From the NCBI GenBank assembly GCA_016718345.1, contig JADKDN010000008.1:1-64000 (forward strand): 64,000 nt of DNA, read 5' to 3'. The position numbers and the translations under genes are program-made. Below the pieces are notes generated by a model. That model saw only the letters and a list, made by a program, of their open reading frames with translations, searched no databases and had not been told where the DNA came from. Positions 50,054 through 60,706 of this stretch are shown in pieces (position 1 is the stretch's first letter; each line of letters opens with the position of its first letter). The stretch comes from Flavobacterium sp. GTDB lineage: Bacteria > Bacteroidota > Bacteroidia > Flavobacteriales > Flavobacteriaceae.

Positions 50054-50149
50054 AAATCATTTTACTATAGCGGACAATCATACTTTAACAGTAATTAATT
50101 TTTCAAAATAAAATATTGATTACTTTTGAAAAGGTATCCGTATATAGTA

Positions 50150-52357
50150 ATGAAAATGAAAAAAAGTTATACAGCTGTCGTTTTATTGTTTTGTTTTTTC
50201 GCTTTTGGTCAAAAAGAAGTTTCTAAAAAAGTAAATGCATTAATTGCAAGCAACACTACGTTCAAAGGCTATTCTGTCTTAACAGTTTCAAGTCAAACTT
50301 CAGATTTGGACATCAATAAAGCATTAAAAAAAGCAACAGTTGCTAAAATTAATTTTCAATCGTTAGCTAATTTGGTTGCTAGAAAAGAAGAAGCAATTGA
50401 AGTATCGATTCCCTATCAAGGAGAATTAATCGCAGTTCAATTGTACAAAGTCAATCTTCTTGCTCAGGGTTTTCATGTCGATACCGATAAATCAAAATCA
50501 ATTCCATACGAGCAAGGAGTCTACTACAGAGGTATTGTTAAAGGCGATTTCAATTCAGTAGTATCATTTAATTTTTTTAAAAATGAATTAAATGGAATTA
50601 TTTCCAACCAAAGTTTCGGAAATCTGGTTATTGGAAAAATTAATAAAAAAGACAATCTCACAGATTATATAATATACTCCGATAGTGATTTAACATCACA
50701 GAATCATATTGAATGTCATACCAAAGAAGGAGTAGTGCGTCCACGTCTCAATACTCAAAGAGTAACTCAAAAACGAAGCGAAAGATGTGTTACCATGTAT
50801 TTTGAGATAGATTATGATTTGTTTAGAGAAAATAACAGTAATACCACTACCACTTCTAACTGGATGACATCTTTATTTAATAATGTTCAAACATTGTATG
50901 CTAATGATGGAATTAGCATTTCTTTAAAATCACTATACATTTGGACAACTCAGGATCCATATGAAGGCGCAGGAAACGTTTCATCGGATTACTTATATAA
51001 ATTTAATGCTGTAAGACCAGTTTTTGATGGCGACTTAGGTCAGTTAATAGGAATAGATAATGACAATTTAGAGAATTCAGATTTTAGAAACATTGGAGGA
51101 GTTGCTTCAACTATAAATGGATTATGTACAGATAATAATTTCAGCTATTCAGATGTTTTTTACAGCTACAATAATGTGCCAACTTATTCTTGGACGGTAT
51201 TAGTTGTAACACATGAACTTGGACATTTGATGGGTTCTCCACATACACATGCTTGTTATTGGAATGGTAATGATACAGCGATTGATGGTTGTGGTCCAAC
51301 GTCGAATGCTAAGTATGTTGAAGGGGATTGTTCCACAGGTCCACTTCCAACAGGCACTGGAGGAACAATAATGAGTTATTGTCATTTAATTCCTAGTGCT
51401 GGAATTAACTTTAATAACGGTTTTGGACCGCAACCCGCAGATGAAATTCTTTTAAGAATAGGTGAAGGAAATTGTTTGAGTACAGATTGTATAAATACTT
51501 GTATTAATGCCGTTTCAGAAATCACGACGCAAGATGTAACAAATACTTCTGCAACAGTCACTTGGACTGAATTAGGCGATGCTACTTCGTGGGAAGTTTC
51601 TATTACTCCATTTACATCTAGTTCGATTAATTGGATTCCTGTTGATACAAATAGCTATACTGTAGAAGGATTGTCACTCAATACTTTTTATAAAATACGA
51701 ATACGTCCCTTTTGTGGCAATGGATTAATAGCTCCAAGTAGAGAATCGATTTTAGTTACAGACACTAATTATTGTAACGGTGTAACCATTACAGATACAG
51801 GAGGTGTTATAGATAATTATTCTAATTTAGAAACCTATGTTAGAACCATTATTCCAAACAACTCCAATCAAAAAGCGAGAATGACTTTTTCAAGTTTTGA
51901 CTTAGAACAAGATTACGATTATTTGTATGTTTATGACGGAAATTCAACTTCCGCAACTGAATTAGGTTCAGGGTATACAGGTACAACCTTACCTGGTCCT
52001 TTTGAATCAACAGCTGCCGACGGTTCGTTAACCCTAAAATTCTTCTCTGACACCTATGAAGTTGGGGCTGGCTATGTAGCATCAATTGACTGTGTTTCAA
52101 ATCTTAAAAATTCTGAATTTAAGCCTAATATTGATTTTACCTATTACCCAAATCCTAGTAAAGGATTGGTGTCTATTACTTCAAAAACAGCAATCAAAGA
52201 AGTGTTAGTGTATAATCTACAAGGTCGTCTTTTATACCAAAAGAAAGTTGACGGACTAGATGCTAAGGTAGATATTGCTTCTTTTGCTTCAGGAACGTAT
52301 TTCTTTAAATTGAAGTTCAATGAAAATGAAGCCAATTTTAAGATAGTTAGAATGTAA
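50150..52357 (+). CDS. Secreted zinc metalloprotease with fibronectin III, CUB-like and T9SS type A sorting domains
   Basis: ATG 50150 gives MKMKKSYTAVVLLFCFFAFG, a better signal peptide than the upstream ATG at 50126. A propeptide of about 190 residues precedes a metzincin-like protease with HELGHLMGSPH (HExxHxxGxxH) at about residue 355 and a later MSYC Met-turn. A fibronectin type III domain (VSEITTQDVTNTSATVTWTELGDATSWEVSI) and a CUB-like domain (TFSSFDLEQDYDYLYVYDGNSTSATELG) follow. The end (DFTYYPNPSKGLVSIT to GTYFFKLKFNENEANFKIVRM) is a T9SS type A sorting signal, so it is exported across the outer membrane. About 735 residues. Intact. Confidence 0.9.
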   Translation: MKMKKSYTAVVLLFCFFAFGQKEVSKKVNALIASNTTFKGYSVLTVSSQTSDLDINKALKKATVAKINFQSLANLVARKEEAIEVSIPYQGELIAVQLYKVNLLAQGFHVDTDKSKSIPYEQGVYYRGIVKGDFNSVVSFNFFKNELNGIISNQSFGNLVIGKINKKDNLTDYIIYSDSDLTSQNHIECHTKEGVVRPRLNTQRVTQKRSERCVTMYFEIDYDLFRENNSNTTTTSNWMTSLFNNVQTLYANDGISISLKSLYIWTTQDPYEGAGNVSSDYLYKFNAVRPVFDGDLGQLIGIDNDNLENSDFRNIGGVASTINGLCTDNNFSYSDVFYSYNNVPTYSWTVLVVTHELGHLMGSPHTHACYWNGNDTAIDGCGPTSNAKYVEGDCSTGPLPTGTGGTIMSYCHLIPSAGINFNNGFGPQPADEILLRIGEGNCLSTDCINTCINAVSEITTQDVTNTSATVTWTELGDATSWEVSITPFTSSSINWIPVDTNSYTVEGLSLNTFYKIRIRPFCGNGLIAPSRESILVTDTNYCNGVTITDTGGVIDNYSNLETYVRTIIPNNSNQKARMTFSSFDLEQDYDYLYVYDGNSTSATELGSGYTGTTLPGPFESTAADGSLTLKFFSDTYEVGAGYVASIDCVSNLKNSEFKPNIDFTYYPNPSKGLVSITSKTAIKEVLVYNLQGRLLYQKKVDGLDAKVDIASFASGTYFFKLKFNENEANFKIVRM

Positions 52358-52366
52358 GTTTATAAC

Positions 52367-52394
52367 GCTTCCAGCCTTCAAAAACACTGGAAGC
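52367..52394. terminator. Terminator between protease and toxin genes
   Basis: GCTTCCAG (52367-52374) and CTGGAAGC (52387-52394) pair perfectly, followed by TTTATTTTT; works for both convergent genes. Confidence 0.75.
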
Positions 52395-52401
52395 TTTATT
52401 T

Positions 52402-52695
52402 TTAATGTTTCCGTTTTTGTTTAGTTCCTCTAAAATTAATTATTTCAATACTTGATTTTTTATAATTTACTCGATAAACCAAATAGTTATTTTTATCTAC
52501 TATTGCTTTGTGAAGATTTTTAGAGGTTTTCGATTTAGGATATAAGTCAGGGAAAAGACTAATTTGATTGGTAACTTGTATTATGTTTTCTTCTAATTGC
52601 AAAATTTCTTTAAAAGTCCATTCCGCTTCTAAATAATCAATAACTAATTCCAAACCCTTATCGGCTTGTGGCGTCCATTTGATTTCTAATGCCAT
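52402..52695 (-). CDS. RelE/ParE-family toxin
   Basis: The 97-residue basic protein has the family pattern EIKWTPQADKGLELVIDYLEAEWTFKEI, then LYPKSKTSKNLHKAIVDKNNYLVYRVNYKKSSIEIINFRGTKQKRKH. RelE members cut mRNA on the ribosome, ParE members poison gyrase; the sequence does not decide between them. It overlaps the upstream antitoxin gene by 10 bp, the usual translational coupling of type II toxin pairs. Intact. Confidence 0.85.
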   Translation of the reverse strand: MALEIKWTPQADKGLELVIDYLEAEWTFKEILQLEENIIQVTNQISLFPDLYPKSKTSKNLHKAIVDKNNYLVYRVNYKKSSIEIINFRGTKQKRKH

Positions 52696-52910
52696 TTGGC
52701 AAATCTATTCATTACGGTTTCGGGACTAATAAAATCTTCATTTTCAGCTTGTTTTAAACCAATTTCAATTTCTTGTTTTTCTTCAGCGGTCAAATCAGTA
52801 AACCAATCTTTTTTGCTGGTTTTTAAAATAAGTTCAAGTTTTTCTAATAAACTTTCATCTATTGTAGTTAACTCTTGAATTAAATTATATTTTCTAGTAG
52901 CTAAATTCAT
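52686..52910 (-). CDS. Antitoxin of the RelE/ParE pair
   Basis: The 74-residue acidic protein (NLATRKYNLIQELTTIDESLLEKLELILKTSKKDW, then LTAEEKQEIEIGLKQAENEDFISPETVMNRFAKWH) resembles small flavobacterial antitoxins that neutralise ParE-like toxins through a C-terminal helix. No classical DNA-binding domain is obvious. The -7 box TACATTTG lies at 52931-52938 on the minus strand. First gene of the two-gene unit. Confidence 0.8.
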   Translation of the reverse strand: MNLATRKYNLIQELTTIDESLLEKLELILKTSKKDWFTDLTAEEKQEIEIGLKQAENEDFISPETVMNRFAKWH

Positions 52911-52930
52911 AACTTAAAAATTAATCATAA

Positions 52931-52938
52931 CAAATGTA
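52931..52938 (-). promoter_or_regulatory. -7 box of the toxin-antitoxin unit
   Basis: The minus strand reads TACATTTG, 21 bp before the antitoxin ATG. Confidence 0.45.
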
Positions 52939-53034
52939 TTTATTTTTAGTGGCTTTTAAAAACAAATTATAAAAAACAACTAACTATTTCATTTTCAAAG
53001 CTTAAAGCCTTCAAAGGCGGGAAGGATTGTTGAC

Positions 53035-56000
53035 TTATTTCTCCATCATCTCCATCAACTCTAACGCTTTTCGAATCGATTTTACATGTTCAAAAGTTAA
53101 TAGTAATCGCAATCCATTAGGCGTTTGCTTTTCCTTCATCTTGCACAATTGGGATTGCTTTTGCACAAATTGCAATACTTTATGAAATTGAGGCGAAGTA
53201 TAATAATCACTTTGTTGGTCGGAAACAAAATAGCAAATCATTTTGCCTTGTTTCATGACCAATTTTTCAATACCAAATCGAGTAGCAATCCATTTTATTT
53301 TGATGCTATTGAGTAATGAGATTGCTTGTTTTGGTAATGGACCAAAGCGGTCGACAAGTTTTTGTTCGTATGTAAGCAAAGCTTCTTCGTCTTTGATTAG
53401 GCTCAATTCATTATACAAATTCAGCCTTTCAGAAATATTGTTAATGTATTCATCTGAAAATAATAACTCAAAATCGGTGTCGATTTGAAGGTCTTTGACG
53501 TATTCTTTTCTGGTTTGTCTTCGTCTGCATACAGTTCTTTGAATTCGTTTTCTTTGAGTTCTTCAATGGCTTCATTCATGATTTTATGATAGGTATCGAA
53601 ACCAATTTCATTGATAAAGCCACTTTGTTCTCCACCCAATAAATCTCCTGCACCACGAATTTCCAAATCCTTCATAGCAATATTAAAACCGCTACCTAGT
53701 TCTGAAAATTGTTCTAGAGCTTGAATTCGTTTTCTGGCATCATCAGTCATGGCGGAGTAGGGCGGACAGATGAAATAACAAAAAGCCTTCTTATTACTTC
53801 GCCCTACACGACCTCTCATTTGGTGCAAGTCGGATAGGCCAAAATTGTTGGCATTATTGATAAAAATGGTATTGGCATTCGGTACATCCAGTCCACTTTC
53901 GATAATGGTTGTTGCTACCAAAACATCGAATTCACCGTTCATGAAGGCGAGCATCAATTCTTCAAGTTTGCTACCGTCCATCTGACCGTGGCCAATTCCT
54001 ACACGGGCATCAGGAAGCAATCGCTGTATCATTCCTGCTACTTCTTTGATGTTTTCGATTCGGTTGTTAATGAAGAAAACCTGACCGTTGCGCTGAATTT
54101 CATAGGAAATAGCATCCCGAATCAATTCTTCATTAAATCCAACAACATTGGTTTCTATAGGGTAGCGATTGGGTGGTGGAGTCGTTATTACCGATAAATC
54201 ACGAGCTGCCATTAATGAGAATTGTAAGGTTCTTGGTATAGGAGTTGCTGTTAATGTTAAAGTATCAACATTAGCAGCAATCGTTTTGAGTTTGTCTTTG
54301 ACATTGACACCAAACTTTTGTTCCTCATCTACAATCAGTAATCCTAAATCTTTGAAGGCTACATTTTTATTGACTAGTTGGTGGGTTCCAATTACAATAT
54401 CGAGTTTCCCTTCCGCTAATTGCTGAAGTGTCTCTGTTTTTTGTTTGGCTGTTCTAAAGCGGTTGAGGTAGCCGACAGAAACTGGCATCTCTTTTAATCG
54501 TTCGCTGAATGTTCTGTAATGCTGATAGGCCAAAATAGTAGTTGGCACCAATACAGCGACTTGTTTCCCATTATCAACTGCCTTGAAAGCGGCGCGAATC
54601 GCCACCTCTGTTTTTCCGAATCCTACGTCACCACAAACCAAACGATCCATTGGGCGGTCGCTTTCCATATCGGCTTTTACTTCCTGAGTGGATTTGATTT
54701 GATCGGGGGTGTCTTCGTAAATGAAAGAGCTTTCTAATTCAGCTTGTAGATAACTATCAGGAGCATAGCGGAAGCCTTTTTCTAATCGACGTTTGGCGTA
54801 CAATTGAATCAGATTGAACGCAATATGCTTGACTCTAGCCTTGGTTTTTTGTTTTAAAACCTTCCATGCATTTGAGCCTAATTTGTATATTTTAGGTGGA
54901 GCTCCATCTTTGCCGTTGTATTTTGAAATCTTGTACAACGAGTGTATACTGACATATACAATATCATTGTCTGCATAGACTAACTTGATGGCTTCTTGGG
55001 TTTTCCCTTCGACTTGGATTTTTTGCAAGCCTCCAAATTTTCCAATTCCGTGGTCAATGTGGGTTACATAATCTCCAACAGAGAGTGTGGTGAGTTCCTT
55101 GAGCGTGATGGTTTGCTTTTTCGAATAGCCATTTTTGATGTTGAATTTGTGGTACCGCTCAAAGATTTGGTGGTCGGTGTAGCACGCTATTTGGTGTTCT
55201 TCATCAACAAAACCCTGGTATATGGGTAAGGTTATCGTGTGGTACTGTTTGCGAATGCTTTCATGATTGACCTCATCCAGAGATTCGAAGATATCGTGAA
55301 ATCTCTTGGCTTGGGCATCATTCGAACAAAACAAATAGTTTTTATAGCCATTGAAATGATTGTCGTTCAGATTGTTCAACAATAAATCAAATTGTTTGTT
55401 GAACGAGGGTTGGGGCTGAATATGAAATTCAAAGGTTTTACTAGTTTTAAAAACAGGTGATGTTCCCATTTCAATAACAGAGAAATCCAAGCTTTTTTTA
55501 AGGAATTCTGTTTGATTGAGAAATAATTTTTCGGGAGCAACGTGTTGAATGGTGGCATTCAGTGTGCTATAAATCTCACCTGCTTTGTTAAAGAGTTTGT
55601 CCAGTTTTGAAAGCAGTAATTCGGTGTTTTGAATCGCTACAATGGTCTTGCTGTCAATATATTCTAGGAAACTTTCTCTGTTTTCTTGAAAGAATTTATT
55701 CTCAACATTGGGGATAATGGCTATCTTCTTTTGTCTTTCAATAGAGAGTTGTGTTTCTACATCAAAACTTCGAATGCTGTCTACTTCGTTGCCAAAAAAC
55801 TCTATTCGATAGGGATTGTCATTGGAGAACGAAAACACATCAATAATACCTCCTCGAACAGAGAACTCTCCGGGTTCTGTGATGAAATCGACTCTTTTGA
55901 ATTCGTATTCGAACAAGACTTCGTTGATGAATTCAATGGATATTTTATCGCCAACGGCTACTTTAAGGGTATTTTTGTCTAACTCTTTTTTGGTGACTAC

Positions 56001-56393
56001 TTTCTCAAAAAGCGCTTCTGGATAGGACACAATTACCGCTGGTTTTTTGCGGGAATTGATGCGGTTCAATACCTCGGCACGTAGCAAAACGTTGGCATTG
56101 TCAGTATCTTCAATTTGATAGGGACGACGGTAGGAACCTGGATAAAACAATACGTCTTGTTCTCCAATAAATTGTTCCAAATCGTTGAGGTAATAGGCCG
56201 CTTCTTCCTTGTCATTAAGCAATAGTAACAGTGGTCGCTCCACTTTTTTGAATACCGATTGGATGACCAATGAAAGTGACGAACCCACTAATCCATGGAG
56301 GTGGATCTTTTGTTCGGGGATTTGTAAACTATCGGCAATTTGCTTGACCTTTGGTGAATTGTCGTAGGTATTTAATACGTTGGTTTTACTCAA
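53035..56393 (-). CDS. mfd: Transcription-repair coupling factor Mfd, frameshifted
   Basis: Mfd removes RNA polymerase stalled at DNA lesions and recruits UvrA. About 1,119 residues when restored: UvrB-like N-terminal domains (DQDVLFYPGSYRRPYQIED-like segment), RNA polymerase interaction domain (LSVGDYVTHIDHGIGKFGGL), helicase motor with GDVGFGKTEVAIRAAFKA (Walker A), VDEEQKFGV (DEEQ box), TATPIPRTLQFS and QMRGRVGRSNKKAF, and the C-terminal TRCF domain. One A is missing at 53506-53509 (T on plus); restoring it gives DKPEKEYVKDLQIDTDFELLFSDEYINNISERLN and joins the last 128 residues. Start overlaps the lipoprotein stop by 4 bp. Confidence 0.95.
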
Positions 56394-56993
56394 GGTTGTG
56401 GTACAATTTTATTAGGAATGGCTCTTGCTGTGTCTAACATTCGTAACATATCGGACTCGCCTTCTTCTTTAGGGATGGCATTTTTTCTGATAATTTCATC
56501 CATTTGACGGGTCAATGAATGCATTTCTTCATTCACATCGGCCACTAAGCTAACTACTTTCTGGGCGGGAATATCGTCTAAGTTGATGAATAGATTGATG
56601 GCGTTGATTTTGGTTACCAATACGGCAATTCTACTTTTTACTTCGGGTTTATTGAAGGTCAAGGGAATATTCGCATTCAAATCGGTGGCTCTTTTGGATA
56701 GGGCTTTGGCTTTTTTCTGGAAGGCACCAATAGTACTTTTAGGTTTTACTCCTAGTTCGTCTAAAAACAAACGCCATTCGTTCCAATTGTTGACAATGGT
56801 TTGCGAACTTGGAGTTAAAATAGGGTTTGAAAAAATTCCAGCCTTTGCTGATGGTGTTGAAAATGACTTCTTGTTTCTGGGCATCTTTTAGCGTTTCAGC
56901 CTGACGTTTTTCATCATTATCATTACAAGAGAGGGTGGTAATCGCAGTTGTAAGACAGCATAAAAAAAGAAGTAAAAAACGAAACAATTTCAT
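56390..56993 (-). CDS. Hypothetical lipoprotein upstream of mfd, frameshifted
   Basis: ATG 56993 gives MKLFRFLLLFLCCLTTAITTLSCNDNDEKRQ, a lipoprotein signal with the lipobox Cys after TLS. The frame changes after ISKGWNFFKP; removing one C (G on plus) at 56823-56825 continues it as ILTPSSQTIVNNWNEWRLFLDELGVKPKSTIGAFQKKAKALSKRA. The rest is helical (DIPAQKVVSLVADVNEEMHSLTRQMDEIIRKN) and ends RAIPNKIVPQP. About 201 residues, no recognised domain. The 4-bp overlap with mfd indicates coupled translation. Confidence 0.72.
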
Positions 56994-57127
56994 GTAGGAT
57001 GGTTTAGTCAACAAAGTTACAAAGGTAAAATGAAAGTTAAAACCTTTCACCTCGCGATAATTATAATTTTGTTAAAATAAGAGCGTTTCTATAGAGCGTA
57101 TTAATCAGCTTAGGGGTTCAAAATTCG

Positions 57128-57135
57128 TATCTTTG
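57128..57135 (+). promoter_or_regulatory. -7 box of the threonine dehydrogenase gene
   Basis: TATCTTTG, 17 bp before ATG 57153. Confidence 0.45.
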
Positions 57136-57152
57136 TGTAACTAAAGTAGAGA

Positions 57153-58112
57153 ATGATGCTTCCAAAAATTCTAATTATTGGTGCTTGCGGTCAAATAGGT
57201 ACTGAACTTACTCAAAAGTTACGCTCTATTTATGGGACAGAAAATGTGATTGCTTCGGATATCCGAAAGATGAGTACCGATGTGGTCAATTCAGGACCTT
57301 TTGAAGTGGTTAATGCCTTAGATTACAATCAGATTCAGCATTTGGTGGAGGTTCACGAGATTACCGATGTCTATTTGATGGCGGCTTTACTCTCTGCGAC
57401 TGCTGAGAAAAATCCCGCCTTTGCATGGGACTTAAATATGAATTCGCTTTTTCATGTATTGAATTTGGCTAGAGCCAAAAAGATACAAAAGGTTTTTTGG
57501 CCTTCGAGTATTGCTGTTTTTGGACCCACAACGCCTAAAGAAAACACGCCACAATATACCATCATGGAACCTACAACGGTTTATGGTATCAGCAAACAAT
57601 CGGGAGAAAGATGGTGTGGGTATTACCATCATGTGTATGGGGTTGATGTGCGTAGCATTCGGTATCCGGGATTAGTGAGCTGGTCATCGCCTCCTGGAGG
57701 AGGAACTACAGACTATGCCGTGGCTATTTTTCATGAAGGATTATCTAAGGGTTCTTATGAGTGTTTTCTTTCCTCAGATACTAAAATGCCTATGATGTAT
57801 ATGGACGATGCTATTCAAGCGACGATACAAATTATGCAAGCCGAAGGAGATGCACTTTCTATTCGTTCTTCCTATAATTTGGCCGCTATGAGCTTTACCC
57901 CTGCAGCGCTTGCAGCAGAAATTCGCAAACATCTTCCCGATTTCACTATAACGTATGCTCCTGATTCTCGTCAACAGATTGCGGATAGTTGGCCCGCCAG
58001 TATTGATGACAGCGAAGCTAGAAGAGATTGGGGTTGGCAACCGCAGTATGATTTGGCGCAAATGACGGTTGCTATGTTGGACAACTTAAAGAACCATCCT
58101 GATTTTATCTAG
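57153..58112 (+). CDS. SDR-type L-threonine 3-dehydrogenase
   Basis: The enzyme oxidises L-threonine to 2-amino-3-ketobutyrate with NAD+. The 319-residue protein has a Rossmann start (PKILIIGACGQIGTELTQKLR), the catalytic YxxxK in TTVYGISKQSGERWCGYYH, and the family segment IRYPGLVSWSSPPGGGTTDYAVAIFHEGL. The C-terminal substrate region (YECFLSSDTKMPMMYMDDAIQATIQIM) is also typical of this epimerase-like threonine dehydrogenase group. A second ATG at 57156 is an equally good start. Intact. Confidence 0.9.
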   Translation: MMLPKILIIGACGQIGTELTQKLRSIYGTENVIASDIRKMSTDVVNSGPFEVVNALDYNQIQHLVEVHEITDVYLMAALLSATAEKNPAFAWDLNMNSLFHVLNLARAKKIQKVFWPSSIAVFGPTTPKENTPQYTIMEPTTVYGISKQSGERWCGYYHHVYGVDVRSIRYPGLVSWSSPPGGGTTDYAVAIFHEGLSKGSYECFLSSDTKMPMMYMDDAIQATIQIMQAEGDALSIRSSYNLAAMSFTPAALAAEIRKHLPDFTITYAPDSRQQIADSWPASIDDSEARRDWGWQPQYDLAQMTVAMLDNLKNHPDFI

Positions 58113-58615
58113 TTTGCAGTTTTTGAATCAAAGGGTTTTCTGTGGGTGTTTTTATTTTTACTACTTCGTCAATGCTTTCGTTGGGGATAGTTGTGGGATA
58201 AAACATAGTGTTGTATTTTCCATTGGTTTCCTACTTTTACAACTACACCAGAGCCTCTGCATATTTTCATCCAAGTATCAAGCAATTCATCAAACCACGC
58301 TGTATTTTTATCGTTACTGAAGTAGATGTGTCGTTCTAAGGGTTTAAAATCCCATGCTTGACCTTTGTCAAAATAGGGTTTTGCGAAGGCTTTAAAGGCT
58401 GTTTTGTCCCAATGTTCTGTGGCATCGGTACCAATAAAAATAGCATTTTCAGTTAAAGCATCAAAGTAATCGTTGCTTTTGGCTTGGGCTGCCGCTTTGT
58501 GCCAAGCATCAAGGAGAAGGTTTATTTGTTCTTTTTCTTTGGATTCTACAGTAGGTTGTTGAGGAAATGCTGAATGATCTAATAGACATAACGCGATGAA
58601 TAGTATTTTTTTCAT
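58105..58615 (-). CDS. Secreted NTF2/SnoaL-like protein, frameshifted near its end
   Basis: ATG 58615 gives the signal peptide MKKILFIALCLLDHSAFPQ, then an NTF2-like fold (EQINLLLDAWHKAAAQAKSNDYFDALTENAIFIGTDATEHWDKTAFKAFAKPYF; WFDELLDTWMKICRGSGVVVKVGNQWKIQHYVLS). The frame stops early after HNYPQRKH. Removing one C (G on plus) at 58195-58197 yields TTIPNESIDEVVKIKTPTENPLIQKLQTR and a stop at 58105-58107, overlapping the end of the convergent dehydrogenase gene. About 170 residues. Substrate unknown. Confidence 0.8.
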
Positions 58616-58746
58616 GATAATAAGGTTGTAGTATACCAATACAATTTGATATCTGTTTTTCGTTGTGTAATTATACAACAAAATGCATGTTTATTTGCGT
58701 TATTTTTTTGTATTTTTATAACAATTCTAGCAATAAGGTTTTAAGT

Positions 58747-60344
58747 ATGAGAAAGTTAATTTTACGGATGTTGCTTGTCGTTCTTGTTGTTTTTATGGGT
58801 AGTTCCTGTAAAAATACAGAAAGCGAAGCCAAAACCTTAGCAGTTAGGTCAGATATGTCTCCTAAAGCTGTTCCTGACAGTAAAGAAGTGTATTTTGATA
58901 GTACACAGATTGCTCCTTTTTTTCAAAGACATCCGTTGCTTAAAGATTTTCAGACTGATGTGGAAGCCTTGTACAAGAAACATCAGTATCATTACATTTG
59001 GTATGATGCCAAAGGAATTATCGAAGTAGGCGATTTGTTGCATACTAAGATTGTTGCCATTGCCACAGAAGGAATAGAAACAACAGTTCCTTATCGTGCG
59101 CAGTTGGATGCGGTTTTTCAGAATGCTAAAACTATTCAAAAGCCCAATACCGATACCGAGTTGTTATTATCGGCACTCTATTTTTTCTATGCTAAAAAAG
59201 TGTTTCAAGGACTCGATGCTTCAAAAAGCGAAGAATTGGGTTGGTATTTACCCCGTAAAAAACAATCTTATGTCAATTATTTGGACTCGTTATTGGTTAA
59301 TCCCACTCTGATTAATAAGGACGAAAAAGAAGTATTAGGGCAGTATTACCGCTTGAAAGAGGTGTTGCAACAGTATAGAGCTATAAAAAAAAAAGGCGGT
59401 TGGAACCCTATTGATTTAGATCCGAAGTTTAAATTTTTTGCACTCGGTGACAGTTCTGCTACTATTGGTCAAATTCGGAAACGACTTTTATTTCGGGAGA
59501 TATAGCTACAGATTCGGGAAGTAATTTGTATGATGTACCCTTGAAAGATGCCGTTTTGAATTATAAAACACGTAATGGCTTTGCTCCCGACGCTATTATC
59601 ATACCCAAACATATTGCTGCTATGAATATTCCTGTTGCTACAAGGATTAGAACGTTGATGGTGAATATGGAGCGTTGCCGATGGATTCCTAGCACTATTA
59701 CTAAGGCAAAAGAGTTTATTGTCATTAATATTCCGTCCTATCGACTGACTTATTTTAAGAACAATACACCCGCTTTGGTTTCGAATGTGGTGGTGGGAAA
59801 AGCCATGAATCAAACGGTGATTTTTAGTGGCATGATGCAGTATATTGTATTCAGTCCGTATTGGAATGTGCCGAGGAGTATTATTAAAAAAGAGATTGCG
59901 CCTGCAATGGCTAAGAATAAAAATTATTTAGCTCAACACAATATGGAATGGAATGGTGGCAACATTAGGCAGAAACCCGGACCTAAAAACTCTTTGGGAT
60001 TGGTGAAGTTTTTGTTCCCTAATTCGAATGCTATTTATTTGCATGATACACCTTCCAAAAGCTTATTTGATGAAGAGAAACGAGCCTTTAGTCATGGATG
60101 TATTCGTGTGGCCAAGCCGGTGGAGTTGGCAAATCTTATTTTGAAAGATGACAGCAATTGGACTCCCGAAAAGATTGCTGCTGCTATGAATAGTGGTACC
60201 GAAAGTTGGTACACTCTAAAAAATAAAATTCCTGTTTATATTGGCTATTTTACCGCTTGGGTAGATGGTGAGGGTGCTGTTCATTTTTATGAGGATGTGT
60301 ATGGTCGAGACGAACGCTTGGCTTTGTTGATTTTTGAGCAATAG
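58747..60344 (+). CDS. L,D-transpeptidase lipoprotein (YcbB-like), frameshifted
   Basis: The enzyme makes 3-3 cross-links or attaches proteins in peptidoglycan. ATG 58747 gives MRKLILRMLLVVLVVFMGSSC, a lipoprotein signal. An N-terminal scaffold domain resembling that of YcbB (FFQRHPLLKDFQTDVEALYKKHQYHYIWYDAKGI) is followed by a catalytic YkuD domain (RCRWIPSTITKAKEFIVINIPSYRLTYFKN) with the active site SHGCIRVAKPVELANLIL. One T is missing at 59486-59489; restoring it joins RKRLFISGDIATDSGSNLYDVPLKDAVLNYK. About 532 residues. Confidence 0.88.
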
Positions 60345-60370
60345 GTTGCAGATTTTGAGATTTGATTCTT

Positions 60371-60706
60371 TGAAGCTTCGCTTCGTTTTTTCTTTTGCCA
60401 CAAATTCCACGAATTATCACAAATTCATGCTTTGTGCAGTTTTCTTTTTTTACCGCAGATTAGCGGATTTTTCTTTTGAAGCTTCGCTTTTGGACACGGA
60501 TTTTTACTGATGTTGCAGATTATTACGGATTTTGTATTTGAAGCTTCGCTTCGTTTTTTCTTTTGCCACAAATTCCACGAATTATCACAAATTTATGCTT
60601 TGTGTTGTTTTCTTTTTTTACCGCAGATTTGCAGATTTTTCTTTTGAAGCTTCGCTTTTTGTTTTGGACCCGGATTTTACGGATTTCACGGATTTTGTTT
60701 ACTAAA
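60371..60706. repeat. Two tandem copies of a 168-bp intergenic unit
   Basis: TGAAGCTTCGCTT starts at 60371, 60477, 60539 and 60645; the offsets of 168 bp (60371 to 60539 and 60477 to 60645) show an imperfect tandem duplication. Each unit also holds CACAAATTCCACGAATTATC and TTTTTTACCGCAGATT. The second copy runs into the 3' end of the AbiEii-like gene. No gene is seen in 60345-60685. Confidence 0.8.
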
